The position numbers and the translations under genes were made by a program. 64,000 nt of DNA from Sulfolobus tengchongensis (GTDB lineage Archaea; Thermoproteota; Thermoprotei_A; Sulfolobales; Sulfolobaceae): assembly GCF_036967215.1 (NCBI RefSeq), contig NZ_CP146016.1, forward strand, positions 1,082,501 through 1,146,500. Direction: 5' to 3'. Numbering within the stretch: the first letter of the stretch is position 1; each line of letters starts with the position of its first letter. Positions 28,011 to 37,676 of this stretch are shown here, one piece after another. The notes beneath the pieces are model-generated. The model saw nothing but the letters and a program-made list of their open reading frames with translations. It made no database searches and was not told the DNA's origin.

Positions 28011-28124
28011 TATTATATAATACTCACTTAACTTTATAAACCTAAATTAATTCAAACCTTATTGTATCGTAACATTGCAGATAGGAGAAATTTTAAATTA
28101 TTCCAAGATAGAAATGAGTACAGT

Positions 28125-28535
28125 ATGGAAGTAGATCTCGCAAACCTCTTGAGGCAGAGAAATCTCAAAGTGACACCACAGCGAATCGCAATATTAAAAC
28201 TCATAATGAAAGGAGGACATTTCAGTGGAGAACAAATTTATGAGGAACTTAAGAAAACCGAACCTAGTATAAGCTTATCTACAGTGTATAATACATTAGA
28301 AACATTAAAGGAAGCTGGAATCTTAAATTCCTTTGAAGCAAATGGAATAACTTGGTTCGAAATTAATAGGAAACCACATATTAATGTGTTTTGTACGGAT
28401 TCTAATATGATCATGGATTTGGAAATCGAAATTGACAATTTTATGGAAAAGCTTAATAAAACGGGGTTAGATGTTAAAAACGTAAATATCATCGTTTACG
28501 CTGATTGTTCAAAACTAGTAAAGAGCGCTAAATAA
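28125..28535 (+). CDS. Fur-family metalloregulator
   Basis: About 136 residues from the ATG at 28125. The winged helix has [19 protein letters not shown] and [18 protein letters not shown], which are Fur hallmarks. The dimer domain has [18 protein letters not shown], where the usual CxxC zinc site is reduced to one Cys. In-frame codons extend back to a TTG at 28062. A TATA element CTTTATAAAC (28031-28040) would start transcription right at that TTG, so a 157-residue leaderless form is possible. It probably controls iron, manganese or peroxide genes. The 3' end overlaps the convergent nucleoside hydrolase gene by 21 bp. Confidence 0.85.
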   Translation: MEVDLANLLRQRNLKVTPQRIAILKLIMKGGHFSGEQIYEELKKTEPSISLSTVYNTLETLKEAGILNSFEANGITWFEINRKPHINVFCTDSNMIMDLEIEIDNFMEKLNKTGLDVKNVNIIVYADCSKLVKSAK

Positions 28536-29435
28536 AATATCTTTAAATCTTTTGTTGTCAGCTTTTAACACTATTTCTACATTAACCATATTTCTCTGTA
28601 AATTGTACCAGTCTACCAACATGGCACCTCTAGAATCTGAACATAATTCAACATCAACATGTTTCATCGAAGACTCTAATATAATCGAATTGTCATAAGC
28701 CAATGAAACTGTCAACGAATCAGGATGAATACTTCCCATAACACCTTGATTTTTACTCGAATACTCTTTTAGCGTCTTATTTACCTTAATGAAAAAATCT
28801 GAAAGCCTGGTATTTATCCTTGATATATGATTCCAATCTTCTTCAGATAAGACCCCATACAATTCTGCAGTCTCCCAAGGAACGAGAGTTATATCAAAAC
28901 CCGCATTCAAAACTATTTTAGCTGCCTCTGGATCTACCCAGAAGTTGAATTCGGCTATAGGAGTAGTATTACCCCTCGAAAAAGCTCCTCCCATTATCCA
29001 AATCTTTTTTATTCTTTTACTAATATTTGGATCCTTTAAATAGGCTAACGCAATATTCGTTAAAGGGGATATTGCAAGTATCTCTAATTCACCATAGTAT
29101 TCCTTAGATAATCTAATTATAGCATCAACAGCATGTTCCTTTTCAGGTTGCTTAGTAGGTTGAGGATAATTCCATTCACCCATCCCATTACTTCCATGGA
29201 CTTCTTCAACCGTCCTCCACTTTCCCAGAATAGGCCTTTGCGAACCTAAAAATACTGGAACATCTTGCCTACCTATGTATTCCAATGTAAAAAGAGCATT
29301 TTTGACTTCTTGATTGTAATCCACATTACCAGCAACTATTGTGACACCTAATAGCTCAAAATACTTAGATGCAAGCAATATAGCTATCGTATCATCACTT
29401 GCTGTATCCGAATCAAGTATAACTTTCCTAGTCAT
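28515..29435 (-). CDS. Nucleoside hydrolase (IunH-like)
   Basis: 306 residues. The N-terminal calcium site is [15 protein letters not shown], a DxDxxxDD variant, with further ligands in [13 protein letters not shown] and the C-terminal [12 protein letters not shown]. The enzyme splits ribonucleosides into base and ribose for salvage. Sulfolobus solfataricus has purine- and pyrimidine-specific members; I cannot tell which type this is. It is monocistronic, with AT-rich sequence and a TTTATAAAG element just upstream. Confidence 0.9.
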   Translation of the reverse strand: MTRKVILDSDTASDDTIAILLASKYFELLGVTIVAGNVDYNQEVKNALFTLEYIGRQDVPVFLGSQRPILGKWRTVEEVHGSNGMGEWNYPQPTKQPEKEHAVDAIIRLSKEYYGELEILAISPLTNIALAYLKDPNISKRIKKIWIMGGAFSRGNTTPIAEFNFWVDPEAAKIVLNAGFDITLVPWETAELYGVLSEEDWNHISRINTRLSDFFIKVNKTLKEYSSKNQGVMGSIHPDSLTVSLAYDNSIILESSMKHVDVELCSDSRGAMLVDWYNLQRNMVNVEIVLKADNKRFKDILFSALY

Positions 29436-29770
29436 AATCCTTTTACTTTATAAAGATTTTAATACTTAACTTTCAATAGTTGATTAACGAGTTTATATGG
29501 TATACTAACTTGACCTCTAAGATTAAATGAGCAATTAAGGGTTAAACAGTGATTTTTGAATTTGGAGACTTTTATAAATTTACATTAGTTCCTATATCAG
29601 TGGATGAAGTAAAATTTACGTTCAGCTTATAAATAGTACACAAAGCCTATAATTGGGAAATACCTAAGGGACAAAAAATAAATAAATTTAGATTTTAATT
29701 GTTCAACGACTACTTTGTTGGAGGTTTTTCAAAACTCACGTTACTTTTTCATATTCTCTCTATAGTAAAA

Positions 29771-29820
29771 ATAACGTTCCAAACCAGATACTTTACAAAT
29801 ACCCCACAAAGCATTCAACA
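29771..29820 (+). repeat. Dispersed intergenic repeat, copy 1
   Basis: ATAACGTTC, a 7-base spacer, then GATACTTTACAAATACCCC and ACAAAGCATTCAAC. About 33 of 40 positions match the minus-strand copy at 32341-32385. A shorter match exists at 32643-32679. This could be the end of a small decayed mobile element. Confidence 0.5.
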
Positions 29821-29988
29821 ACTAACTTGCTTTCTAACTGTTGTATAATCTGCATAATATGAGTATTTTCTTATTATAGAAATATGCTATTATAATTCAG
29901 ATTTAAAACCTCTTCATAATTTTCTTTAAAAATAAATATTTCTTCTACGCTATACGATTAGAAGTCTCATTTCTAAAGTATGAAAGAA

Positions 29989-29999
29989 TTTTTATATTA
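29989..29999 (+). promoter_or_regulatory. Leaderless promoter of the SMC-like gene
   Basis: TTTTTATATTA is centred 27 bp upstream of the ATG at 30021 and preceded by a purine-rich BRE (GAAAGAA). This is the standard spacing for transcription starting at the A of ATG in Sulfolobales. Confidence 0.6.
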
Positions 30000-30020
30000 C
30001 TTCATCTTTAATACCACTGG

Positions 30021-31784
30021 ATGAAGGTTAGAGTATTTAATATAGGAGGAATAACACAAGAATATAGCCTTGAATTGGAGAAAGGAGTAACCACTTATGA
30101 AGCTCCAAATGCCTATGGTAAGACTTCGCTAGTAAGAGCTTTAGTATCCCTACTAACATCCAGCATTAAGGCAGAAGATCTACTTTATGTTTTTGCTGAT
30201 AATGGTTATGTGGAAGTAAATTTAGATAATAAGCTATATTACAGAAGAATAAGAAGAGCAAAAAACGGATTATACGAGGAGAAGAACTTAATCATGGATG
30301 ATGATAGAGCTTTACTATTAACGTACTTTTCCCCAGAGAATAAATTGGTAACGCAGATATTATCTGGAGATGGAAACATAGAATGGTTTATATCTGCTAC
30401 ATCAAAAATAAATGAAATAAAATCCAAGAAAGAAGAATTACAGAAACTACTAAATGCCGAAATAACAGCAAGAGATGATTTACAAAAGAAATATAATAAT
30501 ATAAGAGAAATACAAACTAAAATTAGAGCAATAGATGAAGAGATAGACAAATTAGAAAAAGAAAGGGAAAATAGTAGTAACATAGTAGCTAAAACAACAC
30601 TCACAATAACTATGACTAGACAAAACAAGATAAATGAAATATTAAACAAGATAAAAGTTAAAAAAGATGAGTTAGCAAATCTAGAATTAGCATTAAAGAA
30701 GATAGAAGAAGAGATTCAAAATAAGGAAAGTAAAGTTTCTCCTGAAATAAAGAACCAACTACAAAAAGAGCTTGATGAAATAAATGAGAAGCTTAAGTTG
30801 AAGACCAATGACAGAACTGAACTAGAAATAGAGCTTAAAGTACTTGAAAGAGTATTAGAGGAAGTAGAGGAATCAGATAAACATCATCTAGATACATGTA
30901 ACGTTTGTGGAAGTAAAGTGGATCCCAGCATATGGAAAGTAAGAGCTGAAATAATATCAAGAGACTTAAGAGAGAAAACATCGCTATTGGACAGCTTACG
31001 TAATGATATAATAGGATTACAAAAAAGGAAAGAAGAAATAGAACTTAGACTAAAGGAATTACAGACTATGGAAAATGATATAGCGAAGTTGAAAGCAAAG
31101 AGAGAGGAATTAATTAACAGAATAGGCTCCGTCAAATTCCAGATTGATGACCTAGAAAGACAAAGGAGAGAAACAGAAGAGAGATTCAACAAAAACGAGT
31201 CACTATCAGGGACCATAGTTACCTCAGATGACTCTACAAGTATCCTAAAAAGAATAGAAGAATTGAGAAAGAAGAGAGAAGAATACGAATACGAATTACA
31301 ATTACTAGGAGTTCCATCGTCAATTTTAGAAGAGCTAAAAGAGAAAGAAGAACATATAGAGCAGTTACAAAAGAAGGTGGATGAGTTACAAGTAGAGTAC
31401 ATAAGGAGATTAACGAGAGCTAGAGAGGAATTCAATAGAATATCTAATCAATTACTAAGAAGATTTGAATTTGATATGGAAGCTGAAATTGATGGTAATT
31501 ATAGGTTAATTGTGAAAAGAAAGGGAGCGACAATAGATATAAAGAAACTCTCTTCCTCAGAGAGAACTACGTTAGCTCTAATATTGGTACTAAGCGCGCT
31601 AAGAGCGTACTTCAAAACGCCATACTTTATAATTGATGAATCTGCAATGACATTTGATCAAAAGAGATTTAATAGCTTGTTAGAATACCTCACGGAAATA
31701 GCAGATTACGTGATAGTGACTAAGAGTAGTGAAACCACTGAAATAAAAACAATACCACCTAAGCAAATAGAGGTTTCCAGTTAA
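30021..31784 (+). CDS. Compact Rad50/SMC-like ATPase with CxxC hook
   Basis: 587 residues. An N-terminal half head has EAPNAYGKTSLVRAL (Walker A variant, GKT at about 33-36). Two antiparallel coiled-coil arms flank a CNVCG zinc hook (Cys293, Cys296), and the C-terminal half head has KLSSSERTTLALILVLSAL and FIIDESAMTFD. The signature reads LSSSER instead of LSGGE. It is far shorter than Rad50 (867) and unlinked to a nuclease. Sulfolobales encode an SMC-superfamily chromosome organiser, coalescin (ClsN); this protein is a candidate, but I assign it by architecture only. Confidence 0.75.
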   Translation: MKVRVFNIGGITQEYSLELEKGVTTYEAPNAYGKTSLVRALVSLLTSSIKAEDLLYVFADNGYVEVNLDNKLYYRRIRRAKNGLYEEKNLIMDDDRALLLTYFSPENKLVTQILSGDGNIEWFISATSKINEIKSKKEELQKLLNAEITARDDLQKKYNNIREIQTKIRAIDEEIDKLEKERENSSNIVAKTTLTITMTRQNKINEILNKIKVKKDELANLELALKKIEEEIQNKESKVSPEIKNQLQKELDEINEKLKLKTNDRTELEIELKVLERVLEEVEESDKHHLDTCNVCGSKVDPSIWKVRAEIISRDLREKTSLLDSLRNDIIGLQKRKEEIELRLKELQTMENDIAKLKAKREELINRIGSVKFQIDDLERQRRETEERFNKNESLSGTIVTSDDSTSILKRIEELRKKREEYEYELQLLGVPSSILEELKEKEEHIEQLQKKVDELQVEYIRRLTRAREEFNRISNQLLRRFEFDMEAEIDGNYRLIVKRKGATIDIKKLSSSERTTLALILVLSALRAYFKTPYFIIDESAMTFDQKRFNSLLEYLTEIADYVIVTKSSETTEIKTIPPKQIEVSS

Positions 31785-31796
31785 TTCTTTTTCCCC

Positions 31797-32123
31797 TTAT
31801 GGAGACCATGGAACCTCCAATTTTTTCATTAATATCTTGTTTAAATCAGTTCTTATTGCGTCTTCTACCTGAGGAGGCGTTTGGGTTATAGGCTGGAACC
31901 AGCCTACGGCCGATGTCATTCCTAATTCTTCTGCTCGTTGCTTTAACCATAGTGCGACAGCTAAGCCTGCCATCGTAGGCTTAAATATAACCACTGAAGG
32001 TCCTATGGATGAGCTAGCTATTTTTATGGCATGTTTAGAAATAGTTTTCCATCTTGTTTTCGTTATTATTCTTACAAGTTCTTTTGCCCTTTCCCTTTCA
32101 CCTATTGCATAAAATATAATCAT
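31797..32123 (-). CDS. Conserved hypothetical protein
   Basis: 108 residues of mixed alpha/beta composition, no membrane span and no Cys. The regions GPSVVIFKPTMAGLAVALWLK and VGWFQPITQTPPQVEDAIRTDL look well structured. I do not recognise the family. It is convergent with the SMC-like gene, 12 bp apart. It has its own upstream region, with no partner on its strand. Confidence 0.6.
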   Translation of the reverse strand: MIIFYAIGERERAKELVRIITKTRWKTISKHAIKIASSSIGPSVVIFKPTMAGLAVALWLKQRAEELGMTSAVGWFQPITQTPPQVEDAIRTDLNKILMKKLEVPWSP

Positions 32124-32340
32124 AATTAGAAGAAAGTGCGAACCTTAAAAAAAGTATTGGTCATCACTTAGATCAATTTCCCATGTTTAATAGCCCTAAT
32201 CTGAACTTATTATAATTTATGGTTATAAAACGAATATACCACTCCATAACTTTAGAGCAAAATAAAATAGCTAGCCACAGAAGTTAACTCTGTATAAGGT
32301 CTAAAAAATTGTTAGATCCAAATATTTTAACTCTGATTAT

Positions 32341-32385
32341 ATTCTTTTGGAGTATTTGTAAACTATCGCAATTTAGAACGTTATT
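32341..32385 (-). repeat. Dispersed intergenic repeat, copy 2
   Basis: On the minus strand ATAACGTTC, an 8-base spacer, then GATAGTTTACAAATACTCC and AAAAGAAT. It shares ATAACGTTC and TTTACAAATAC with copy 1 at near-identical spacing. Confidence 0.5.
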
Positions 32386-32485
32386 GCTACCATGAAGAAT
32401 TAGAGTTCGTTAAGGTCGTGGATTTTTCAACCTATCCTTTTTACTCCCATTAGAGGAAAACTAAAAATCCAGTATCTTAACTTTT

Positions 32486-32515
32486 CCCACTCTATTCAGG
32501 AACACTGGGAGTGGG
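32486..32515. terminator. Seven-bp GC-rich hairpin
   Basis: CCCACTC (32486-32492) and GAGTGGG (32509-32515) are perfect inverted repeats around a 16-base loop in AT-rich DNA. It could be a transcript end structure for the metallophosphoesterase mRNA or part of a decayed element. Function is not established. Confidence 0.35.
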
Positions 32516-32642
32516 TCATTAATAGATATCTTACTAAAAGCACATAATATGATTTTACGGAAATTATTTCAACAGAAATTTTTAACCTTATTTTTGTGTA
32601 TTAGTTACAAGCTAAGTGTAAACTATACTAAATTCTTAATTT

Positions 32643-32679
32643 AGAGAGTATTTACAAGAATCCCACAAGATAATTCAAC
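32643..32679 (+). repeat. Dispersed intergenic repeat, copy 3 (partial)
   Basis: GAGTATTTACAAGAATCCCA and CAAGATAATTCAAC match the right part of copy 1 with several changes. It overlaps the last bases of the metallophosphoesterase gene (stop at 32675), so the match may include coding constraint. Weakest of the three copies. Confidence 0.35.
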
Positions 32680-33649
32680 CTAAAATGAATTGGTGAGCCT
32701 TAACTGATTCGCCTTCCAATACGATTAAAGCTGCATGAAGAAGACCACTACTGTATTCGCTTCCAGGATTGATAACTAACGTACTGTTAATTTTATCGAA
32801 TCCCCTAGATTCATGTATATGACCGTGCAGGCCTAATAACGGATTAGTTTCCTCGATTATTTTTCTTACTGATTTGGAACCAACGTGGGTATATACTATC
32901 TCTCCTCCTCTCACTACAGGTTTAAGGTTCTCATCTAAAAGTGGAGCATTATCTAAGTTAGTATTGTAGGGTGGGGCATGAAAGTTATAAATTGCCCTTG
33001 AGTAATTTGAAATTCTGGATACTATTTTGCTTAAATCCTTATAAATTTCCTCCTCCCTTTTCTCTCTAAACGTATTCCAAGGTGTTGGGTTGACGTAGCC
33101 GTATGATACTATTTCGTATCCATTAAAGTCAAAAATCTCTCCTTCACCTACTCTAAATATCTCACTTTCCTTTAGTGTATCAAATAAGTATTCTGGATCA
33201 TCGTTTCCAAGGTTTATAAAAATTGGTATCTTATAATCTTTCAACCTTTCCTCAGCTATTCTCATCCATTCACGAATTGTACTGATAATGGCATTTTTAA
33301 ATAGTTCGTCTTGAAGCTTCTTATTTTGCAATGCTTCTTCATAATCACTCTTGCTTAGTATAGCGTAATATGTTCCTTCACTTTTAAATTTCTCGATAAG
33401 TCCATTTAATTCATTTGATGATATAATCTTATCTTGGACATTGTACTTGTTATTTCCTAGGTCTATAATAGGTACTAAAGATTTACCAGCTATATCTCCG
33501 CCTATTATTAGACCATTTACTTTGTAAATCTTTCCTGCATTTATAAATTTTTTAAAAACAGTATGTGATGCGTGAAGATCAGAGGTAAAAAGTACTCTCA
33601 CACTGCTCCCAGAGTCATTTTGTTTCTTCCTTTTAAATAATGAAACCAC
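32675..33649 (-). CDS. Metallophosphoesterase
   Basis: 324 residues. The calcineurin-like motifs are [13 protein letters not shown] (metal site 1), [30 protein letters not shown] and [11 protein letters not shown]. All metal ligands are present, so it is likely an active phosphodiesterase or phosphatase. The N-terminal 20 residues are charged ([11 protein letters not shown]) and may be a tail or a late start. The target is unknown. It is divergent from the histidine phosphatase gene with 67 bp between. Confidence 0.85.
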   Translation of the reverse strand: MVSLFKRKKQNDSGSSVRVLFTSDLHASHTVFKKFINAGKIYKVNGLIIGGDIAGKSLVPIIDLGNNKYNVQDKIISSNELNGLIEKFKSEGTYYAILSKSDYEEALQNKKLQDELFKNAIISTIREWMRIAEERLKDYKIPIFINLGNDDPEYLFDTLKESEIFRVGEGEIFDFNGYEIVSYGYVNPTPWNTFREKREEEIYKDLSKIVSRISNYSRAIYNFHAPPYNTNLDNAPLLDENLKPVVRGGEIVYTHVGSKSVRKIIEETNPLLGLHGHIHESRGFDKINSTLVINPGSEYSSGLLHAALIVLEGESVKAHQFILG

Positions 33650-33716
33650 ACTACTTATTCCTTCGTTATGCTATTTAAGTTTAAACTAATAAACAAGAAC
33701 ACAATAACAACTAACA

Positions 33717-34349
33717 ATGACTGTAGTTGTTTTCATCAGACATGGGCAAAGCACATCTAATGTTAATAAGGTACTTAGTCACGATATTAACTCTTATCCT
33801 CTCACAGAGGAAGGGATAGAACAGGCAAAAGAAGCTGGAAAAGAACTCAGTAAAGTTAAAGTTGAAAAAATATATACGAGTCCAGTTTTAAGAGCATATC
33901 AAACTGCTCTTATCATAGGCGAAACTATAGGAATTTTCCCAATAGTTGACCAAAGATTAAGGGAAAGATATCTAGGGGAGTTAAATAACACTGTATTTGA
34001 TCCAAATGATCATTGGAAATTAAAAGTTGTAAAAAAACAAATCGAAATAAAAGGATTGGAAAGCTGGGAGGACATGACTAGAAGAATGAAAAACTTCCTA
34101 GAATCCATTATAAATAAGGATAACAACGTTATAGTAGCAGTATCTCACTCAGACCCCATAAGAGCAATAATTGCATATCTGTTAGGAATGGACGATATAA
34201 GTGGATGGGGAATAAGAATACCAAACGCTAGTTTCACTATACTAAAATGCGAAAATAATATAGATAATTGCAAAATTATTAGTATTGGTTCTCCAATGTT
34301 GACTATTCAGATATTATCTAAACTCAATATTAATATTGAAAACCCTTAG
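33717..34349 (+). CDS. Histidine phosphatase (phosphoglycerate mutase-like)
   Basis: 210 residues. The RHG motif is FIRHGQSTSN with phospho-acceptor His9. YTSPVLRAYQTA supplies the phosphate-binding Arg, and the second His is in VAVSHSDPIRAI. The family covers cofactor-dependent PGMs, CobC and broad acid phosphatases; the sequence alone does not decide. The C-terminal 30 residues are beta-rich. It overlaps the convergent DTD2 gene by 36 bp. Confidence 0.85.
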   Translation: MTVVVFIRHGQSTSNVNKVLSHDINSYPLTEEGIEQAKEAGKELSKVKVEKIYTSPVLRAYQTALIIGETIGIFPIVDQRLRERYLGELNNTVFDPNDHWKLKVVKKQIEIKGLESWEDMTRRMKNFLESIINKDNNVIVAVSHSDPIRAIIAYLLGMDDISGWGIRIPNASFTILKCENNIDNCKIISIGSPMLTIQILSKLNINIENP

Positions 34350-35027
34350 AACACTTACGATTTTCTCTCTTTGCCTAGAATTTAGACTATCAATAACAAT
34401 CTTATCAATTTTGTCTGTAGATTGAGTAATTGTCTGAGTTATTACGTTATCGCTAAGTTTATCAATATAATGTTTAGAAATCACATGTCCTATACAGTTT
34501 TCATCCGCAAATTTAGTAAAAAGTTTAGAATAGTGGGGACCACCAAAACCCACAACATAACTTTTGCATTCCACATAATTCATTTTATCTATGCCTTTAA
34601 GCGTTGCTTCGACTAAAGCTTTAATTATTTTCTCGTTAGTCCAATAATTATTATCACTACCTACTTCTACGAATATTACTGGAACGTGCTGATATGTAGG
34701 ACCGTGATGAGTTGCCTCCATGACTTTCTCGATATCCAAATCTATCTTTTTCACTTCCCTTAAGATTGACACAAATAGTCTAGGAATAGCAATTCCTAGT
34801 TTTTTAGGCTCACCACCCATCGTCTCTTCAGTTGGATTTCCAGGATAATGCACGGTTAAAGATGGCACCCCAGCTTTGCTTTGGTGCCTAGAAAAAATAA
34901 TTATGGTATCTCCTTTATCATAACGAAAGTCCGTAACTTCCTCATTAATTTCTTCAAACCCATATCCAAGCCTCTTTATTGTGACACCAACTGGATCTAA
35001 ACTAGAATATATGAATCTAATGTCCAT
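34314..35027 (-). CDS. dtdA: D-aminoacyl-tRNA deacylase, DTD2 type
   Basis: 237 residues. Diagnostic segments are IIIFSRHQSKAGVPSLTVHY then PGN, GEPKKLGIAIPRL, MEATHHGPTYQHVPVIFVEV and GFGGPHYSKLF. The enzyme is zinc-dependent and removes D-amino acids (and aldehyde-modified ones) from tRNA in archaea and plants. It overlaps the upstream FAD oxidoreductase by 11 bp, so both come from one mRNA. Confidence 0.93.
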   Translation of the reverse strand: MDIRFIYSSLDPVGVTIKRLGYGFEEINEEVTDFRYDKGDTIIIFSRHQSKAGVPSLTVHYPGNPTEETMGGEPKKLGIAIPRLFVSILREVKKIDLDIEKVMEATHHGPTYQHVPVIFVEVGSDNNYWTNEKIIKALVEATLKGIDKMNYVECKSYVVGFGGPHYSKLFTKFADENCIGHVISKHYIDKLSDNVITQTITQSTDKIDKIVIDSLNSRQREKIVSVLRVFNINIEFR

Positions 35028-35937
35028 TCTTAATCATCTTTAATGCTTTTTCGACAAGTAATGGTGCTAATGCAAATCCAAATCTATATCCAGTTATTAA
35101 TACCGCATTGGAGTAAACTTTCTTAACTATAGGCTCGCCATCTTTACTCACACTCCTAAATCCAACACGTATTTCAAAATTACTAGTATCTATTTTTAGT
35201 ACCTTACCTATTTCATTAATTGTGTTAGATACCTCACTATAATCTATATCTGGGGACATACTTGGTTTCGAATCACCATCGAGATATAAGTTTCTTCCCT
35301 CTACTGCTATTCTATTGTTAACAATAAGGATACCGTTCAAACCAGTTTTCCTAGTGATTATTAAATGACCCTTATATAAATTAACCTCTATCCCTAATTT
35401 CGAGAATAATTTAGGAGTAAGGAAACCGGTAGCGAAGATATAAAATTCGCCTTTTATTTCACCTTTGTTTGTAATCAAATACTTTATTTCATTATCTCGT
35501 ACCACAATATCATTTACTTCGCATTTCGTATCTATGTTAAACTCAGTACTCAATAAGTCAAATAGTTCTTCTCCTTCTACGAAAAATCCATTATTAAAAA
35601 ATTCTGCTTCTTGAATCTCCAACTGTGGTTCTAATCTTTTTATTTCATTTTTGTCTATTATCTTTCCTCCTAGTTTTGTGTTCGAGATTCTCAAAATATG
35701 AGTCTTTTTACAGTAGATACCATATTTCTCACATATGTCTTGATAAAATCTTATACTTTTTTCACAATCTTCCTCATGACTACCACATAGAGGTGGAATT
35801 ATCGACCATAAACTGGCTTTAGAATTAAAACCTATATTTTTGTCTTTTTCCAAGATTAGGACGTCTCCACTGTACATCATAGCAGTCAATAAACCAGTTA
35901 TCCCACTACCTACAACTATAAGTTTCGTCATATCCAA
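35017..35937 (-). CDS. FAD-dependent oxidoreductase (DAO family)
   Basis: 306 residues. The FAD-binding start is LIVVGSGITGLLTAMMYSGD and the distal GD-box-like segment is VLITGYRFGFALAPLLVEKAL. The middle part FGLEVNLYKGHLIIT-type region (here LGIEVNLYKGHLIITRK) is typical of D-amino acid oxidase/glycine oxidase proteins. Linkage to a D-aminoacyl-tRNA deacylase is suggestive of D-amino acid clearance, but this is inference. A SHEEDCEKSI loop with nearby Cys residues is unusual for the family. Confidence 0.8.
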   Translation of the reverse strand: MDMTKLIVVGSGITGLLTAMMYSGDVLILEKDKNIGFNSKASLWSIIPPLCGSHEEDCEKSIRFYQDICEKYGIYCKKTHILRISNTKLGGKIIDKNEIKRLEPQLEIQEAEFFNNGFFVEGEELFDLLSTEFNIDTKCEVNDIVVRDNEIKYLITNKGEIKGEFYIFATGFLTPKLFSKLGIEVNLYKGHLIITRKTGLNGILIVNNRIAVEGRNLYLDGDSKPSMSPDIDYSEVSNTINEIGKVLKIDTSNFEIRVGFRSVSKDGEPIVKKVYSNAVLITGYRFGFALAPLLVEKALKMIKNGH

Positions 35938-35987
35938 TTTCTTTATAAGATAAAAACTTTTTAAATGAATATTATATATTATCTCTT

Positions 35988-36401
35988 ATGAATGACGAAC
36001 TAAATGACCCAGAATTACAAAAAATCCTATCTAAAAAAGTGCAACAAATAATCAGCAATAAGGAAAAAGAAAAGGAGCAAAAGGAACTTGTAAAGCACTT
36101 GGATTCTAAGACATTTTATGATTTTATAGCAAAGAATAAAATTGCTGTTATCGACTTTTGGGCAGAATGGTGCGCTCCATGCCTTATATTAGCGCCAATA
36201 GTGGAGGAACTAGCTAGTGATTATCCACAAGTAGCGTTTGGAAAGCTAAATACTGAGGAGAATCCTGATATAGCAATGAAATATGGGATAATGAGCCTAC
36301 CAACTATTATGTTCTTCAGAGATGGTGAACCAGTGGATCAAATTTTAGGCGCTGTCCCAAGAGAAGAGATCGAAGCACGAATAAGAATGCTATTAGATTA
36401 A
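35988..36401 (+). CDS. trxA: Thioredoxin
   Basis: 137 residues. The active site is VIDFWAEWCAPCLILAPIVE (WCAPC rather than WCGPC) and the cis-Pro loop is YGIMSLPTIMFF. A charged, Lys/Glu-rich N-terminal extension of about 35 residues precedes the fold. It reduces protein disulfides in the cytoplasm. It is divergent from the oxidoreductase gene with 50 bp between and followed 9 bp later by the phosphodiesterase-like gene, likely an operon. Confidence 0.92.
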   Translation: MNDELNDPELQKILSKKVQQIISNKEKEKEQKELVKHLDSKTFYDFIAKNKIAVIDFWAEWCAPCLILAPIVEELASDYPQVAFGKLNTEENPDIAMKYGIMSLPTIMFFRDGEPVDQILGAVPREEIEARIRMLLD

Positions 36402-36410
36402 GGTGGAAAA

Positions 36411-37061
36411 ATGAATCCTCTATTACTTGGCATAGATGGATTAAGTTATAGTAGTTTTATGAAATGTAACCCAAGGACACTATTTACGTTATTCAACAGT
36501 ACGTATAGGGGGGTAATTTTAAATAAAAAACCACAATTTCCTTGGACCTCATGGATGTCTGTGTTAAACCTCAAAGAAATAAAAGAATCATATGAGACTG
36601 ATTTAAACTTAGAAAAACCAAAGCTCATTAAAGATACAGATGCCATTGCTTTAAACATACCAATATCTAATCCCACATATGGCTATCTTAGCCTTCCATA
36701 TGATGAGTCAATAAGCGCTGAAGAAGAAGTTAATAAGGTATTACAAGCTATTTCAGACACAATAGAGAATAAACCAGTAATAGCAGCAATAACAGCTATA
36801 GATAGGCTTTTACATAAGAATAACGTTGATAAATGCAAAATTTACGCCTTAATTGATTCTGCAGTAAGAAAAATAATAAGCAAGGTAGATGATTTTATTA
36901 TATTCTCGATCTATGGTGAGCCAAGGGGAAAAGATGAGGGAGATCATGAAGATTATGGTGTGTTTTTAGCTACAATTCCAAGACCGTCAGAACATGATAC
37001 AATAAAACTTCAAGAGATCGGAGAATTATTTATAAAACTAGTCAAAAAAGAATATTATTAA
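36411..37061 (+). CDS. Truncated alkaline-phosphatase-superfamily-like protein
   Basis: 216 residues. The start [15 protein letters not shown] resembles the first metal site of nucleotide pyrophosphatases (GxDG, with Ser as possible nucleophile). The end has [20 protein letters not shown], resembling the last His site (DHG..G.F). The large central cap of typical members is missing, so this is half the usual length. Activity is uncertain. A ribosome site AGGTGG precedes the ATG. Confidence 0.6.
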   Translation: MNPLLLGIDGLSYSSFMKCNPRTLFTLFNSTYRGVILNKKPQFPWTSWMSVLNLKEIKESYETDLNLEKPKLIKDTDAIALNIPISNPTYGYLSLPYDESISAEEEVNKVLQAISDTIENKPVIAAITAIDRLLHKNNVDKCKIYALIDSAVRKIISKVDDFIIFSIYGEPRGKDEGDHEDYGVFLATIPRPSEHDTIKLQEIGELFIKLVKKEYY

Positions 37062-37569
37062 TAGATTTATTATATATTGGATATAAGGCAAAAATAACTG
37101 GTTGAACGTATAATGTTTTTCTATCAATTATATTTGTTAATAGTCCAACTGCTCCTTCTCTTACCTTACTATTACTGGTATTAAATATTATATCTGAGGC
37201 CTCGCCTAACTCCTTACCTTGAAATATTAAAGAAACAATAGATCTAGGTAAAACAAATGAGGCTGAAATACCGAAATTCTCTAAACCATCCTTGGTCATT
37301 GCGTAAACTACTGCATAAGCTACGAATTTCCCATACACGTTACAAATTCCACCTTCTATCCCTATTCCTATATCCGCGCCCGTTGCTTTAATAGCATTTA
37401 AAGATCTATTTCTGGCACCAATATATGTTTCGTCACAAAAGGGTTGCTTACTGACTCCACTATCTATCTCCACTGGTATCAAATTCCAATCTAATTTTAA
37501 GATCTTTAACGCTTCTTTTACAGCCTCAATCTTTGCAGGATTTTTACTCCCTAAAGCTACTATAGTCAT
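37042..37569 (-). CDS. Inosine/xanthosine triphosphatase (YjjX/DUF84)
   Basis: 175 residues. It starts [20 protein letters not shown], the nucleotide-binding start of the family. It continues with [21 protein letters not shown] and the acidic [19 protein letters not shown]. The family hydrolyses ITP and XTP to keep deaminated purines out of nucleic acids. It is convergent with the preceding gene (20-bp overlap) and monocistronic. Confidence 0.9.
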   Translation of the reverse strand: MTIVALGSKNPAKIEAVKEALKILKLDWNLIPVEIDSGVSKQPFCDETYIGARNRSLNAIKATGADIGIGIEGGICNVYGKFVAYAVVYAMTKDGLENFGISASFVLPRSIVSLIFQGKELGEASDIIFNTSNSKVREGAVGLLTNIIDRKTLYVQPVIFALYPIYNKSINNILF

Positions 37570-37676
37570 GTGGAACCATCTCCCTTTGACTTATTTTAGA
37601 TTCAAGAATCGTTAAAAGCATACTGTACTAATTGTTCTAAAATTATACTTATATACGTTCTCGTAAATTTTAATAC

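Larger units (their letters stand above)
29436..30020. other. 585-bp intergenic gap
   Basis: The gap lies between divergent genes. It contains the nucleoside hydrolase promoter at the left, a repeat unit at 29771-29820, and the leaderless promoter of the SMC-like gene at the right end. One short frame (GTG at about 29550, 28 codons) looks weakly protein-like but has no supporting context. No RNA gene is seen. Confidence 0.55.
32124..32674. other. 551-bp intergenic gap with inverted repeat copies
   Basis: No gene is found. It holds two diverged copies of the repeat seen at 29771, in opposite orientation about 300 bp apart (32341-32385 minus, 32643-32679 plus), and a hairpin at 32486-32515. 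The layout would fit a decayed non-autonomous element inserted downstream of the metallophosphoesterase gene. Confidence 0.5.

Noticed and set aside
29549-29635. 28-codon GTG-started frame
   Set aside because: Too short, no ribosome site, no recognisable sequence; may be a decayed fragment but cannot be supported.
32486-32540. C/D sRNA on the minus strand around a CTGA
   Set aside because: Candidate box C (ATGACCC) lacks the conserved TGA second half and no C' is present.
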